Below, piece after piece: positions 25,444 to 34,421 of a stretch of DNA of 64,000 nucleotides. The DNA is from an uncultured Clostridia bacterium (GTDB lineage: Bacteria > Bacillota > Clostridia > UMGS1810): the NCBI GenBank assembly GCA_934454585.1, contig CAKSFP010000013.1:1-64000 (forward strand), in the 5' to 3' direction. The notes below the pieces were generated by a model, which saw only the letters and a list, made by a program, of their open reading frames with translations, searched no databases and was not told where the DNA came from. Position numbers and translations under genes: made by a program. The stretch's first letter is position 1; each line of letters opens with the position of its first letter.

Positions 25444-27717
25444 TTAACCCACCGGTCCGACAAGCGCCACGCAGATTTCGCCGTCGTTCACATCCACACT
25501 GACCGTGGAGTGCTCCGGGATATCGTCGCCGAGCAGGATGTTCGATACCGGATCCTCTATGCTCGTCTGAATCTCGCGGCGGATGGGTCTTGCACCCATG
25601 CGCGGATTGTAGCCGTTGTCTATAAGCTTCTCCTTTGCGGCGTCGGATATGCACAGGGCTATGCCCATCTGCGACAGCTCGGATACGACATCGGCAAGCA
25701 TCAGATCGACAATCTTCATAAGCTGGTCACGGGTAAGCGGCTCAAACTCTATCACCTCGTCCACACGGTTGAGGAACTCGGGGCGGAACAACTCCTTGAG
25801 CGCTGCGTCTATCCTTGCGCTCACGCCGCCGTCGGTGTTCATGAATCCAAAGCCGGACGATGAACCGACGCTTGTGCCGGCGTTTGATGTCATGATGATG
25901 ATGGTGTTTTCAAAATTAACCACCCTGCCCTGAGAATCGGTGATTCTGCCGTCATCGAGAATCTGAAGCAAAATGTTGAACACATCCGTATGTGCTTTTT
26001 CTATCTCATCGAGCAAAATGACTGAATACGGCTTTCTGCGCACCTTCTCCGTGAGCTGTCCCGCGTCGTCGTAGCCGACATATCCCGGAGGCGCTCCGAT
26101 AAGTTTTGACACGGTGTGCTTTTCCATGTATTCGCTCATATCTATGCGGATGAGCGAATCATCATCGCCGAAAAGGCTCTCGGCGAGCGCCTTGACAAGC
26201 TCCGTCTTGCCCACGCCCGTGGGGCCGACAAATATAAACGACACGGGGCGCTTTTTGCTCAGCTTGAGCGCGCGGTTGCGGCGGACAGCCCTTGCCACGC
26301 TCGACACCGCCTTGTCCTGACCCACAATGCGCTTGTGCAGTCTCTCCTCCAGGTTGAGCAGTTTGCTCTTGTCCGTCTCGGTAATGTTCTTGACAGGTAT
26401 TCCCGTCCACAGTTCTATCACGCGCGCCACATCGTCAACCGTAACCCTGGTCGCACGCTGCATGGCACGCAGATTTTTCAATTCCTCCTCACAGCGGCAT
26501 TTGTCCGCCTTTGCCTCGGCAAGCTGCTCATACGGCGGCTCACCCTCGTCCGCCTCAAGCGCCGCAAGATACATATTCACTGCTGCCAAAGACTTTTTTA
26601 CGCTGAGAATTTCTTCGGTATACGGCGACTCCATATTGAGGCGCGACGCCGCCTCGTCAATCACATCAATAGATTTGTCCGGACGGAATCTGTCGTGAAT
26701 ATATTTGTCCGACAGTATGACAGCCTCGCGGATGACAAAATCGTCTATCGTCACATTGTGAAAACCCTCATAATAATCCTTGGAACCGCGCAGGATCTCT
26801 ATGGTTTCCTCCGTGCTTGGCTCGTCTATGATAACCGGCTGAAATCTGCGCTCAAGTGCAGCGTCTTTTTCGATATATTTTCTGTATTCATCCAAAGTGG
26901 TGGCGCCGATTACCTGGATGTCGCCCTTGGAGAGCGCCGGCTTGAGGATGTTTGCTGCGTTCATTGCACCGTCCGCATCGCCTGCGCTGACGATTGAGTG
27001 AATCTCGTCTATCACAAGAATCGCATTCATTCGCTTGGCGTCCTCTACAATGTTTTTCAGTCTGCTTTCAAACTGACCCCGGTACTGCGTGCCGGCAACC
27101 ACATTTGCCATGTCGAGCAGATACACCTCCGACATATGGAGTTTTTCCGGTGCTTTGTCGTCGGCAATGCGCTGAGCTATGCCGTCTGCAATCGCCGTCT
27201 TGCCCACACCGGGCGCACCCAGCAGAACGGGATTGTTCTTAGAGCGCCTGTTGAGTATCTGAATGGCTCGTTCAATCTCTTTTTCCCTGCCGATTACACG
27301 GTCGAGCAGGCTCTCTCTTGCCTTGGCGGTCAGGTTGACGCCGTATGTCTCCAGAGCGTTTTTCTTCTGAGCGCGCCCCGGCATTGAGCCGAATATGCTG
27401 CCGAGCGGCTTGCCCTTTTGGGCGTCATCGCCGTCATCTCCGTCGTCCTCGGGCGGTTCCATGAGGTTGCCGCCGCCCATGATGTCCATGAATGCCTCGT
27501 GAAGATTTTCGTCGGTGATTGCCGAGCGGATGTCCATCGACATATCCTTGATGTCATCCGGCGAAAGTCCGAATTGCTCCGCAATATTATTGAGCGGTGC
27601 GATTCCCGATTCCATGGCACATTTGAAACAATATCCTTCATTTATAACATTCTGTCCGTCGGATTTGCTGACAAACACAACGGCAGGTCTCTCCTTGCAT
27701 ATTGCACACATTTTCAT
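25444..27717 (-). CDS. ClpC-like AAA+ unfoldase with N-terminal zinc finger
   Basis: A 757-residue HSP100 ATPase. In place of the usual double Clp_N repeat, the N-terminus is a four-cysteine zinc-finger-like module (CAICKERPAVVF ... GYCFKCAMESGI) and a helical acidic linker. Two AAA domains follow: Walker A GAPGVGKTAIAD and Walker B ILVIDEIHS, a short coiled-coil middle domain, then GPTGVGKTELVK and VILLDEIEKAH with sensor motifs. SGFGFMN has the hydrophobic-Gly-hydrophobic form of the ClpP-docking loop, so it probably feeds ClpP. The start is the ATG at 27717, at good spacing from AGGAAGG. No mcsA, mcsB or ctsR lies beside it. Confidence 0.85.
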   Translation of the reverse strand: MKMCAICKERPAVVFVSKSDGQNVINEGYCFKCAMESGIAPLNNIAEQFGLSPDDIKDMSMDIRSAITDENLHEAFMDIMGGGNLMEPPEDDGDDGDDAQKGKPLGSIFGSMPGRAQKKNALETYGVNLTAKARESLLDRVIGREKEIERAIQILNRRSKNNPVLLGAPGVGKTAIADGIAQRIADDKAPEKLHMSEVYLLDMANVVAGTQYRGQFESRLKNIVEDAKRMNAILVIDEIHSIVSAGDADGAMNAANILKPALSKGDIQVIGATTLDEYRKYIEKDAALERRFQPVIIDEPSTEETIEILRGSKDYYEGFHNVTIDDFVIREAVILSDKYIHDRFRPDKSIDVIDEAASRLNMESPYTEEILSVKKSLAAVNMYLAALEADEGEPPYEQLAEAKADKCRCEEELKNLRAMQRATRVTVDDVARVIELWTGIPVKNITETDKSKLLNLEERLHKRIVGQDKAVSSVARAVRRNRALKLSKKRPVSFIFVGPTGVGKTELVKALAESLFGDDDSLIRIDMSEYMEKHTVSKLIGAPPGYVGYDDAGQLTEKVRRKPYSVILLDEIEKAHTDVFNILLQILDDGRITDSQGRVVNFENTIIIMTSNAGTSVGSSSGFGFMNTDGGVSARIDAALKELFRPEFLNRVDEVIEFEPLTRDQLMKIVDLMLADVVSELSQMGIALCISDAAKEKLIDNGYNPRMGARPIRREIQTSIEDPVSNILLGDDIPEHSTVSVDVNDGEICVALVGPVG

Positions 27718-27840
27718 ATGATTCATTCCTTCCTGTGCGGGCGAAGTTATACTTCGCCATTATTGTGCACAATAAGTATACCATAGATTTAAGTCAAAAT
27801 CAATAGCGGACAAAGTTAGTTTACTTTTTGTTAACACGAA

Positions 27841-27880
27841 AAAAAGCCGCGCCATGCAATATGCGCCGGCTCGGCTTTTT
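27841..27880. terminator. Bidirectional terminator
   Basis: Stem AAAAAGCCG / CGGCTTTTT around a GC-rich loop. It would end the GH63-like gene transcript read leftwards, upstream of the ClpC-like gene. Confidence 0.75.
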
Positions 27881-27898
27881 GTGATATTTTTTTCTCAA

Positions 27899-29131
27899 TT
27901 AAAACTCGCGGACATACTCTCTGCCCTCGTGCCAAGCGATCATGTTGTTCACAAGCAGATTCCAGTTCTGAAAACCGGGATTATTCACGCCCTCGCCCGT
28001 GTCCGGGTGGTAGTATTCATGAAATTCTCCGTTCGTGATTACATCTTCTCCAAAGAGTTTTATCGACTTTTCGGCAATCTCCTTTGCGGCGTCGTTCAAG
28101 CCGTAATCCGCAAGGCCCTTGAAGCACATCCAGTTGGATATACCCCATATCGGCCCGAGCCAGCATGACGGGTTGCCCGTCTTTAATATCTGATACATCT
28201 TCTCCGTTTTGGCAAGGGTGCGTATGCCGTACGGTGCCCAAAATGTGTCGGGATTTGTGATGTGGCGCGCGGTGCGCTCCGCTTGTTCCGGCGAGGCGAT
28301 GCCTGCCCACAGCGCCATGACGCCCGACCACACATCTATCCTCTGTATCAGGCAGTCCCAGTTGCGCGGCGCGCCCTTGTGCAGCTGCGCATTGGGGTCG
28401 ACGGGCAGCAGATTGAGATCCGCACTATAGTAAAACCCGTCCCTCTCGTCCCAGAGATGAGTGTTTATCGCATTTTTAACATTTTCGGCATATTCATCGT
28501 ATTTTGCGGCGTCCTCGCCAAGGATGCCGCATATGTAAACCAGCGCTTTGAGTTCCTTGTACATCAGGCAGTTGAGGTAGATCGACGCGGAACTTTTGTT
28601 TGGGCGGTAGAATGTGCACGGGTCGTTGTCCACACCGATTGCCGCATCGTTGAGCCAAAAATACAACCCGGTCGCCGAGTGGAAACACAGGTTTCTGTAG
28701 CAGTCCAAGAATCTTTTCATGTCGGCGACATGTGGCATGAGCCAATCCGCGTCACCGCCGTTCTCACGCACAATGAAAGCCGCGTGTTGAATGAGGCACG
28801 GCTTGCTGAAATTGCCCCCGTGGGAGAAATTTGTCTCGTTCTCGGGAGTGATGCAAATGGGCATTTTGCCGTCGGCGTCCATGTGTTCCAGGAAATTTAT
28901 CACGCAGCCTTTTTCGGATTCGATGAATTTTTCGTCATAGTCGTCGTTATCCGCCATTATCTGACGAACGGCCACATCCGTGAGCCAGCTGTCCCAGTCC
29001 CACAGGCAGTTGTTGTAGCTCGCGCTGCCCGGCACGATGAACGGGTGCGCAAGCACACCGTCGGGTTCACGGAGCATTTGGCGGTAGTTTTCCGCCGAGT
29101 ATTTTTTAATTGCGTCAATGTATTTTTGCAT
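27899..29131 (-). CDS. GH63/GH37-like (alpha/alpha)6-barrel glycosidase
   Basis: A 410-residue cytoplasmic protein. CLWDWDSW near residue 44 matches the WDWDxx motif shared by GH63, GH37 and mannosylglycerate hydrolase-like enzymes, where an Asp there is catalytic. WLNDAAIGVDNDP, YRPNKSSASIYLNCLMYKEL, WLGPIWGISNWM and NGEFHEYYHPDTGEG (carrying a likely second acidic residue) continue the family pattern. Family members act on alpha-glucosides or alpha-mannosides; I cannot say which. GAGGACTG precedes the start. It stands alone on the minus strand. Confidence 0.75.
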   Translation of the reverse strand: MQKYIDAIKKYSAENYRQMLREPDGVLAHPFIVPGSASYNNCLWDWDSWLTDVAVRQIMADNDDYDEKFIESEKGCVINFLEHMDADGKMPICITPENETNFSHGGNFSKPCLIQHAAFIVRENGGDADWLMPHVADMKRFLDCYRNLCFHSATGLYFWLNDAAIGVDNDPCTFYRPNKSSASIYLNCLMYKELKALVYICGILGEDAAKYDEYAENVKNAINTHLWDERDGFYYSADLNLLPVDPNAQLHKGAPRNWDCLIQRIDVWSGVMALWAGIASPEQAERTARHITNPDTFWAPYGIRTLAKTEKMYQILKTGNPSCWLGPIWGISNWMCFKGLADYGLNDAAKEIAEKSIKLFGEDVITNGEFHEYYHPDTGEGVNNPGFQNWNLLVNNMIAWHEGREYVREF

Positions 29132-29746
29132 AATCAGTCCTCGATTTCGTTAAATTTTGTGTTTGAAAATACGGTGGTGTGTGTGTTATTTTTATTGTTG
29201 TGATTTTTCCGACAGACCGTAGAGGCAGGGCTCTGCTCTGCCCGATTGCCCCACGGGTGCATTAACGGAATGTTGCCGCAAATGCAGATTTGTTCATCAA
29301 CCGCGGGTCGATGAGGTCATCGACCCCTACCGCCTTAATGGAGATTTATCAAAAGAAAGAAATCCGTCACAGAGGCGAGGGCGGGAATATTTTATTTTGT
29401 GTGAGCGAGTTCTGCCGATTGTGCGTGGAAAGTATTCCGTCAAAGGATGTGTATGTGTTTTTTATTCTTAGGCGACGAGTTCAGCGCTACCGCACTGCTG
29501 TCCGAGGCGGCAAGGATAAAAAACACATACACAGACGGCACAAAACTTTATGCGTACAGAATAAAATATACTACACGAGACGGCACACCACTCCCAAAGC
29601 ACCCGAATTACATTCATTCCTTTTTGGATTTCAGCACCGCAACGGCGGCATAATGCAAAACATCGAACTCATCGGGTGCGATTTTCGCAAGCAACTCCAT
29701 GTGCTCTCTCTCCCACCGTGCAATCTCCACATTCCACACTCCAAAC
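29132..29746. repeat. 615-bp intergenic repeat mosaic
   Basis: No gene is supported. It contains a REP arm (CAGGGCTCTGCTCTGCCCG, about 29225-29244), a hairpin with arms GGGTCGATG and CATCGACCC near 29305-29327, an inverted-repeat element at 29381-29574 and a further ~170 bp without recognisable features. Confidence 0.7.
29371..29588. repeat. Nested inverted-repeat element with AGGCGAGG/CGAGACGG borders
   Basis: Outer arms GGGAATATTTTATTTTGT and its imperfect complement (ACAGAATAAAATATACTACA) enclose a second inverted pair (TGTGTATGTGTTTTTTAT ... ATAAAAAACACATACACA). The borders AGAGGCGAGG and CGAGACGGCACACC match those of the 190-bp elements. Length between borders is about 194 bp. Confidence 0.75.
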
Positions 29747-31012
29747 TCACATATGCCCTATATCCATATGCACATCGTCAGCCTCTTTTTCGGGGATCAG
29801 GCTGTCGTCAAAATGCAGCATGACATCCTGTGCCTCAAGCTCGCTTTGCAGCGCGCGTATGTCCACATCATAAATCGGCACTCCGTCGTCTATGGAGAGC
29901 GCCGCGGCGATGCCTGCCGCCTGACCGGTGATTATTGCCGGGGGAATGACGCGCAGTATATCCCAACTGTAGTCCGGCTTTGCAGACGCGGTTCTGCCGG
30001 CTGTGATGAGGTTGTCATAGCCTGTCTTAACCAACACACCGAACGGCACTTCAAAAAGATAATCTTTCCTGTCGAAATCGCAGATAGCACCGATGGAATC
30101 GTCGCAGTGTCTGTAGGCATCGTTCATGTCGAACTCCTTGTCACCGATAAGACAGCGGGTGGTGCGGAACTGCGCCATGCCGGGCAGCATGACTATGTCA
30201 TCTCTCTTTCTGTCGCCCTTGCGCACCTCGGCAAGTGTGTCGAGATGATTTTTAATTATAAAATCCGTCACGGAATTTACATTTGTGCCCTCAAAGAGCG
30301 GCATACCCTCGGGGTGACCGCCGCCGTAAAGATTTGATCTGCCGCCCATCACGCCCGTGTACGCATCGGCAATGTCGCCGCTCTCGACAGCCTTTTTCAT
30401 GAGGTCGAGATTCGTCGCATTGGAAATCATGGTGTAGTAGTTGCCGCCCTGACGGGTCGGAACTCCGGCACGATAGAGCACATCCGCATCACCCGTTGTG
30501 TCAACGATGATTTTTCCTTCATAGTATTCTCTGCCCGACTTATTCTCCACAATGAGTCCGCGGCAGTGACCTCCGTCCATGACGGGTTCGGACACAACTG
30601 TGTCGTAAAGGAGATCTACGCCCTCTTTGCCTAAAAGCTCTGTCAGCTCAAGAGAGAATATCGACGGAGAGTATTTTGTGAGATATCTCGTCTTGGCACC
30701 CTCGCCCGGTTCGCCGTTTTTCCACTCGTCGGGGATGGTGTCGTAGCCGTCCTTGATTGACAGGCGCAGGAATTCTTCTGCCATGCCCTTGATGATCTGC
30801 ACACCTCTGCCGTTGCACATCGGCACAAACAGGTTTATGAGCCCAATGGTAGCCAGTCCTCCGAGCGAGACTGCCTTCTCGAGCAAGAGTACTTTTTTGC
30901 CGGCTCTTGCCGCCGCAACAGCCGCAGCAATGCCTGCCACACCGCCGCCGGCGACTATAACATCATATTCTCCGCGCAGCGGCACATTGTTTGTAACCGT
31001 TATTGAATCCAT
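29747..31012 (-). CDS. FAD-dependent oxidoreductase
   Basis: A 421-residue flavoprotein of the FAD_oxidored type. The N-terminal dinucleotide motif is YDVIVAGGGVAGIAAAVAAA with the second-strand acid in VLLLEKA. IIVDTTGDADVLYRAGVP and TAGRTASAKPDYSWDILRV are the later FAD-contact blocks. It starts 12 bp after the stop of the GH2 gene, with AAGGAG in that gap, so the two form an operon. Members of this family oxidise or isomerise sugar-like or polyol substrates; the substrate here is not visible. Cytoplasmic, no signal peptide. Confidence 0.82.
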   Translation of the reverse strand: MDSITVTNNVPLRGEYDVIVAGGGVAGIAAAVAAARAGKKVLLLEKAVSLGGLATIGLINLFVPMCNGRGVQIIKGMAEEFLRLSIKDGYDTIPDEWKNGEPGEGAKTRYLTKYSPSIFSLELTELLGKEGVDLLYDTVVSEPVMDGGHCRGLIVENKSGREYYEGKIIVDTTGDADVLYRAGVPTRQGGNYYTMISNATNLDLMKKAVESGDIADAYTGVMGGRSNLYGGGHPEGMPLFEGTNVNSVTDFIIKNHLDTLAEVRKGDRKRDDIVMLPGMAQFRTTRCLIGDKEFDMNDAYRHCDDSIGAICDFDRKDYLFEVPFGVLVKTGYDNLITAGRTASAKPDYSWDILRVIPPAIITGQAAGIAAALSIDDGVPIYDVDIRALQSELEAQDVMLHFDDSLIPEKEADDVHMDIGHM

Positions 31013-31024
31013 GATATATGCTCC

Positions 31025-33862
31025 TTATTTGATATAAAATTCAAAATCTATCTCTTTTTCGTTCACCTGATATTTTTCCATAAGCGCCGGTCCGCAGCTG
31101 TTTGACCCGATGCCGGACACTGCGTAATCTATGCGGATGTGCGTCCTGCCGTCGGTTTCGGGCTCATCCGTATGCGTTGCCGCGGTGAGCGCCTCCGCCG
31201 TGTACGACGACACATTGAACTCAAACTCATCGTCCGTGACGAATTTAAGTCCACCGCCCATTGTGAGCATACGCGCCTTGAAATGGTTGCCGTGCTCCTG
31301 GGGATACACATAGTTTACATATTCATTATCCGCACTGCTCGAATACAGCCCCATCTTGGCGTGAAGATTCATGTCGCAGTAGCTTTCGCCGTCGCCGAGG
31401 GCAAAATATGTGAACTTGTCGTTTCGTACCGGCGAAGTGAATTCGTAGCCTATGCGGGGCAGATATATTTTGGTGTCCTTGCGCACGCTCGCCGTGAGCG
31501 CCACACGGATTGTGCCGTCGGTGAAAAATTCGTAAACTTGAGCATAGTTGACAATCGGAACTCTTGCCACACCGGCGAGGGAGCCGTATACAACAATGCT
31601 GCTGCCATCCACAGCCACGGTGTACACCTTGTTAAACAATCTGTTGAGGTTCTCACCGGCAATGTTGTCCTCAAACAGTCCCCAGGTATGCTTGATGTGT
31701 CTGTCGTTGTCCGTCGGCGCTCGCCACAGGGTCAGGTGCACTCTGCCGTCAAGCTGTTCTTTTCCGTTTTTGACGATTGACTCAAGCTCGCCGTAGTGCT
31801 TGTTGAACACATAGGAGAATCCGTCGCCGTCGATATATATCCTCTCGTTATCCTCGCGGAAATTGCCAAGCTCATCGCCGAACTCCACCGCATAGCTCTC
31901 ACACGGAAGCTCAAACTGAGTCATGCCGACTTCGTATCCGTCCTTATCCGTGAGCGACAAAGTCATGAAAACACCGTATTTGCAGAAATCGGGCAAATCA
32001 TTAAACGGCATATCCACCGCCGCACACTCATGCGGATCTATGTCGAGTTTCACCGTCTTTGAATCAACCTTTTCGCCGTCGACTTCGAGCGTGAATGTGA
32101 GGTCAAATTCATTAAGATTCGTGAAATCATAATAATTCTTGACGATTATCCTGTCGTCATCGGCAAACTCCGCGTCAAATCCCTGATAGGCATATTTTGC
32201 GTTAAGACTGCCGGCCTTAAAGCTCCTGTCGGAGAAAACAAGTCCGTCCGCACAGAAGTTTTTGTCGTCCGTCAGCTCGCCGAAGTCGCCGCCGTATTTC
32301 TGCACACCGTCCTCAAGCACCACATGATCCGTCCATTCCCAGATACAGCCGCCGATAAGCTTGGGATATGACCTGAAAGCCTCCATGTAGTCGCCCACAT
32401 CTCCGGGGCCGTTGCCCATAGCATGGGCATATTCGCACAGGAACACAGGGCGCGGATCGCTGTTCAAAGCATATTTCTCCAGGTCGTCAAGCGACGGATA
32501 CATATAGCTTGCAACATCCACCTCGGCAACATTATTCAGGTTTCGCGTGGCGTCCTCGCAGTGAACAAGACGCGATTCATCTCTGTCCTTTATCCATCTT
32601 ATCATCGCCGCCTGGTTGAGGCCGAAATTGCTCTCGTTGCCCGTGGACCACATAATGACGCAGGCGTGGTTTTTGTCACGCTCCACCATGCGCTCCGCCC
32701 TCTCCACAAAGGCGCCCTTCCACTCGGGGTTGCGGCAGGGCCAGTCATATGAATCGTCATATTCATATCTCACGGCATTTCTCGTCACGAATCCGTGCGT
32801 CTCTATGTCCGTTTCATCCACCACATAGAATCCCATTTCGTCGCACATATTGAGGAACTCCGGTGTTGGAGGATAGTGGCTCGTCCTCACGGTGTTTATG
32901 TTCAGCTGTTTCATCTTGCAAAGATCGCCGCGCAGCTGTTCGTCCGTGAGATAATATCCCTGTGTCGGGTGGGTATCGTGGTGGTTCACTCCCTTGAGCA
33001 GCACCGAAGTGCCGTTTATGAGCAGCTCGCCGAATTCACTCACGGCAATCTCCCTCATGCCGACTTTGAACGGGATGTACTCGCCCGCCTCTTTCACCAC
33101 AACGGTGTAGAGATACGGTTTCTCTGCGTTCCAGAGGATCGGCTCGTCATCGTCGCCGAGCGGAGTGCCGTCCGCTTTGTACACCTCGTAATCATCTGCC
33201 GACACGAAGATGTGTTTTGTGTCGGCGCTGATGTCAACATCTCTGATGTGCCCCTTTGCACGGGATAGCAGATACACATCACGGAAAATTCCGTTCAGCC
33301 TGAGAAAATCCTGGTCCTCAAGATACGAGCCGACGCACCACTTGAGCACCCTTGCAGTGACGGTGTTTGAACCCTCGTGCACAAATTCCGTTATGTCGAA
33401 CTCCGCCTGAAGATGCGATCCCATGGAATAGCCGACATATTTTCCGTTTACATAGAGATACAGGCAAGAGCTGACGCCCTCGAACACTATGTAAGTCTCC
33501 CTGTTCTCCCATTCTGCACCAATGGCAAATTCTCTCTCATACACGCCGCACGGGTTGTCGTCCGGCACATACGGCGGATCCACCGGATGCGGATAGTTCA
33601 CATTGGTGTAGCCGGGTTTTTCCCAGCCCTGCATCTGCCAGCACGACGGCACGGGAGTTTCGTCCCAGGAGTCGATTTTCTCGGGCACATCTATGTCGCG
33701 AGTAAAAAACTTAAATTTCCATGTGCCGTTGAGAAGGCGGTAATATGCCGATTTGTGTCTGTCTCCGCACAATGCCTTGTCAAGGCTGTCATACGGGATG
33801 TAGTATGCTCTCTGAGGTTCGCGATTCTCCGGGAGCTGATATAGATTTTCGTATTCTCTCAT
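31025..33862 (-). CDS. lacZ: GH2 beta-galactosidase
   Basis: A 945-residue LacZ-type enzyme with all five domains: jelly roll (LNGTWKFKFFTRD), two Ig-like domains, TIM barrel and a C-terminal beta-galactosidase small-chain domain. The acid/base Glu is in MWSTGNESNFGLN and the nucleophile Glu in FLCEYAHAMGNGPGD. LKGVNHHDTHPTQGY supplies the metal and substrate loop. The ATG at 33862 has AAGGAGA; a longer frame to 33931 runs into the repeat element. It is slightly shorter than E. coli LacZ. It is followed by the FAD oxidoreductase and preceded by a GH36 alpha-galactosidase, so the group handles galactosides. Confidence 0.92.
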   Translation of the reverse strand: MREYENLYQLPENREPQRAYYIPYDSLDKALCGDRHKSAYYRLLNGTWKFKFFTRDIDVPEKIDSWDETPVPSCWQMQGWEKPGYTNVNYPHPVDPPYVPDDNPCGVYEREFAIGAEWENRETYIVFEGVSSCLYLYVNGKYVGYSMGSHLQAEFDITEFVHEGSNTVTARVLKWCVGSYLEDQDFLRLNGIFRDVYLLSRAKGHIRDVDISADTKHIFVSADDYEVYKADGTPLGDDDEPILWNAEKPYLYTVVVKEAGEYIPFKVGMREIAVSEFGELLINGTSVLLKGVNHHDTHPTQGYYLTDEQLRGDLCKMKQLNINTVRTSHYPPTPEFLNMCDEMGFYVVDETDIETHGFVTRNAVRYEYDDSYDWPCRNPEWKGAFVERAERMVERDKNHACVIMWSTGNESNFGLNQAAMIRWIKDRDESRLVHCEDATRNLNNVAEVDVASYMYPSLDDLEKYALNSDPRPVFLCEYAHAMGNGPGDVGDYMEAFRSYPKLIGGCIWEWTDHVVLEDGVQKYGGDFGELTDDKNFCADGLVFSDRSFKAGSLNAKYAYQGFDAEFADDDRIIVKNYYDFTNLNEFDLTFTLEVDGEKVDSKTVKLDIDPHECAAVDMPFNDLPDFCKYGVFMTLSLTDKDGYEVGMTQFELPCESYAVEFGDELGNFREDNERIYIDGDGFSYVFNKHYGELESIVKNGKEQLDGRVHLTLWRAPTDNDRHIKHTWGLFEDNIAGENLNRLFNKVYTVAVDGSSIVVYGSLAGVARVPIVNYAQVYEFFTDGTIRVALTASVRKDTKIYLPRIGYEFTSPVRNDKFTYFALGDGESYCDMNLHAKMGLYSSSADNEYVNYVYPQEHGNHFKARMLTMGGGLKFVTDDEFEFNVSSYTAEALTAATHTDEPETDGRTHIRIDYAVSGIGSNSCGPALMEKYQVNEKEIDFEFYIK

Positions 33863-33876
33863 AATTAGTCTCCTTA

Positions 33877-34213
33877 TATAAATTTGCCAAATAGCCGTTT
33901 GTAAAATTACTAAAATGCACATTATAGGCACATTTCAATTGTATAAACAGGTTTAGTTTTCTCCACTTTGTGAATCCCACCACCGCCTTTTTCGAATGAT
34001 TATTATTTTAACATTAAAATAATAATCATTCGGGCGGTCCCCCTCCCTTTAAGGCAAGGGAGGCTTTCTCCATCAGCACAAACTGTCGACCGAGCGAAAG
34101 GCTCCCTTGCTAAAGGGAGCTGGCGGCGTAGCCGTCTGAGGGATTCAAAAAGTGCAAAAAGTTATCCACATTTTTTAGTTCGTAATTTTACAATCGCCTA
34201 TAAATTTGCCAAA
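33877..34213. mobile_element. Composite MITE-like element, copy 2, with flanking direct repeats
   Basis: Body 33892-34200 (309 bp), with the same TAGCCGTTTGTAAAATTACT end and TAGGCGATTGTAAAATTACG end as copy 1 at 4627-5079, the AT-rich hairpin (about 33998-34035), the GGCAAGGGAGG / CTCCCTTGC arms and GCCGTCTGAGGGATTC. It lacks about 140 bp of internal sequence found in copy 1. TATAAATTTGCCAAA flanks it on both sides (33877-33891 and 34199-34213), differing from the copy 1 flank, as expected for target duplications. Confidence 0.85.
33921..33949 (-). promoter_or_regulatory. Possible outward promoter at the end of composite element copy 2
   Basis: On the minus strand TATAAT (33921-33926) lies 17 bp downstream of TGTTTA (33944-33949), about 60 bp upstream of the lacZ start. 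This is the same arrangement as in copy 1 upstream of the GH127-like gene. The -35 is weak. Confidence 0.4.
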
Positions 34214-34222
34214 GTCAAATTC

Positions 34223-34386
34223 AATGAATTGCCTTGCGGCATGAATTGAAATCGGAAATTTCATGAATTGTCTCTAACGAGACATGAATTGCGCTGCGCG
34301 CATTAAAAGGCAATTCAATTCATTGAGCGCAGCGAAAATTCATGCACAGACATGTGCAATTCATGACAATGAAATTGTCAATTCAT
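34223..34386. repeat. Hairpin array with AATTCATG linkers, copy 2
   Basis: Units in order: CATGAATTG linkers with palindromes AAATCGGAAATTT, TCTCTAACGAGA and GCGCTGCGCGC, a central AAAGGCAATTCAATTCATT, then GCACAGACATGTGC and GACAATGAAATTGTC between CAATTCATG linkers. It abuts composite element copy 2 and lies between the GH36 and GH2 genes. Confidence 0.87.
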
Positions 34387-34421
34387 TATTTGTTTTTTAT
34401 CAACTCAAACTTTTGTTGACC

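Noticed and set aside
29132..29746. A 177-aa plus-strand ORF in this gap
   Set aside because: It crosses several inverted repeats and has no family motif or ribosome site.
31139..33844. Several 80-210 aa ORFs opposite lacZ
   Set aside because: Shadow frames on a GC-richer gene; no motif or ribosome site.
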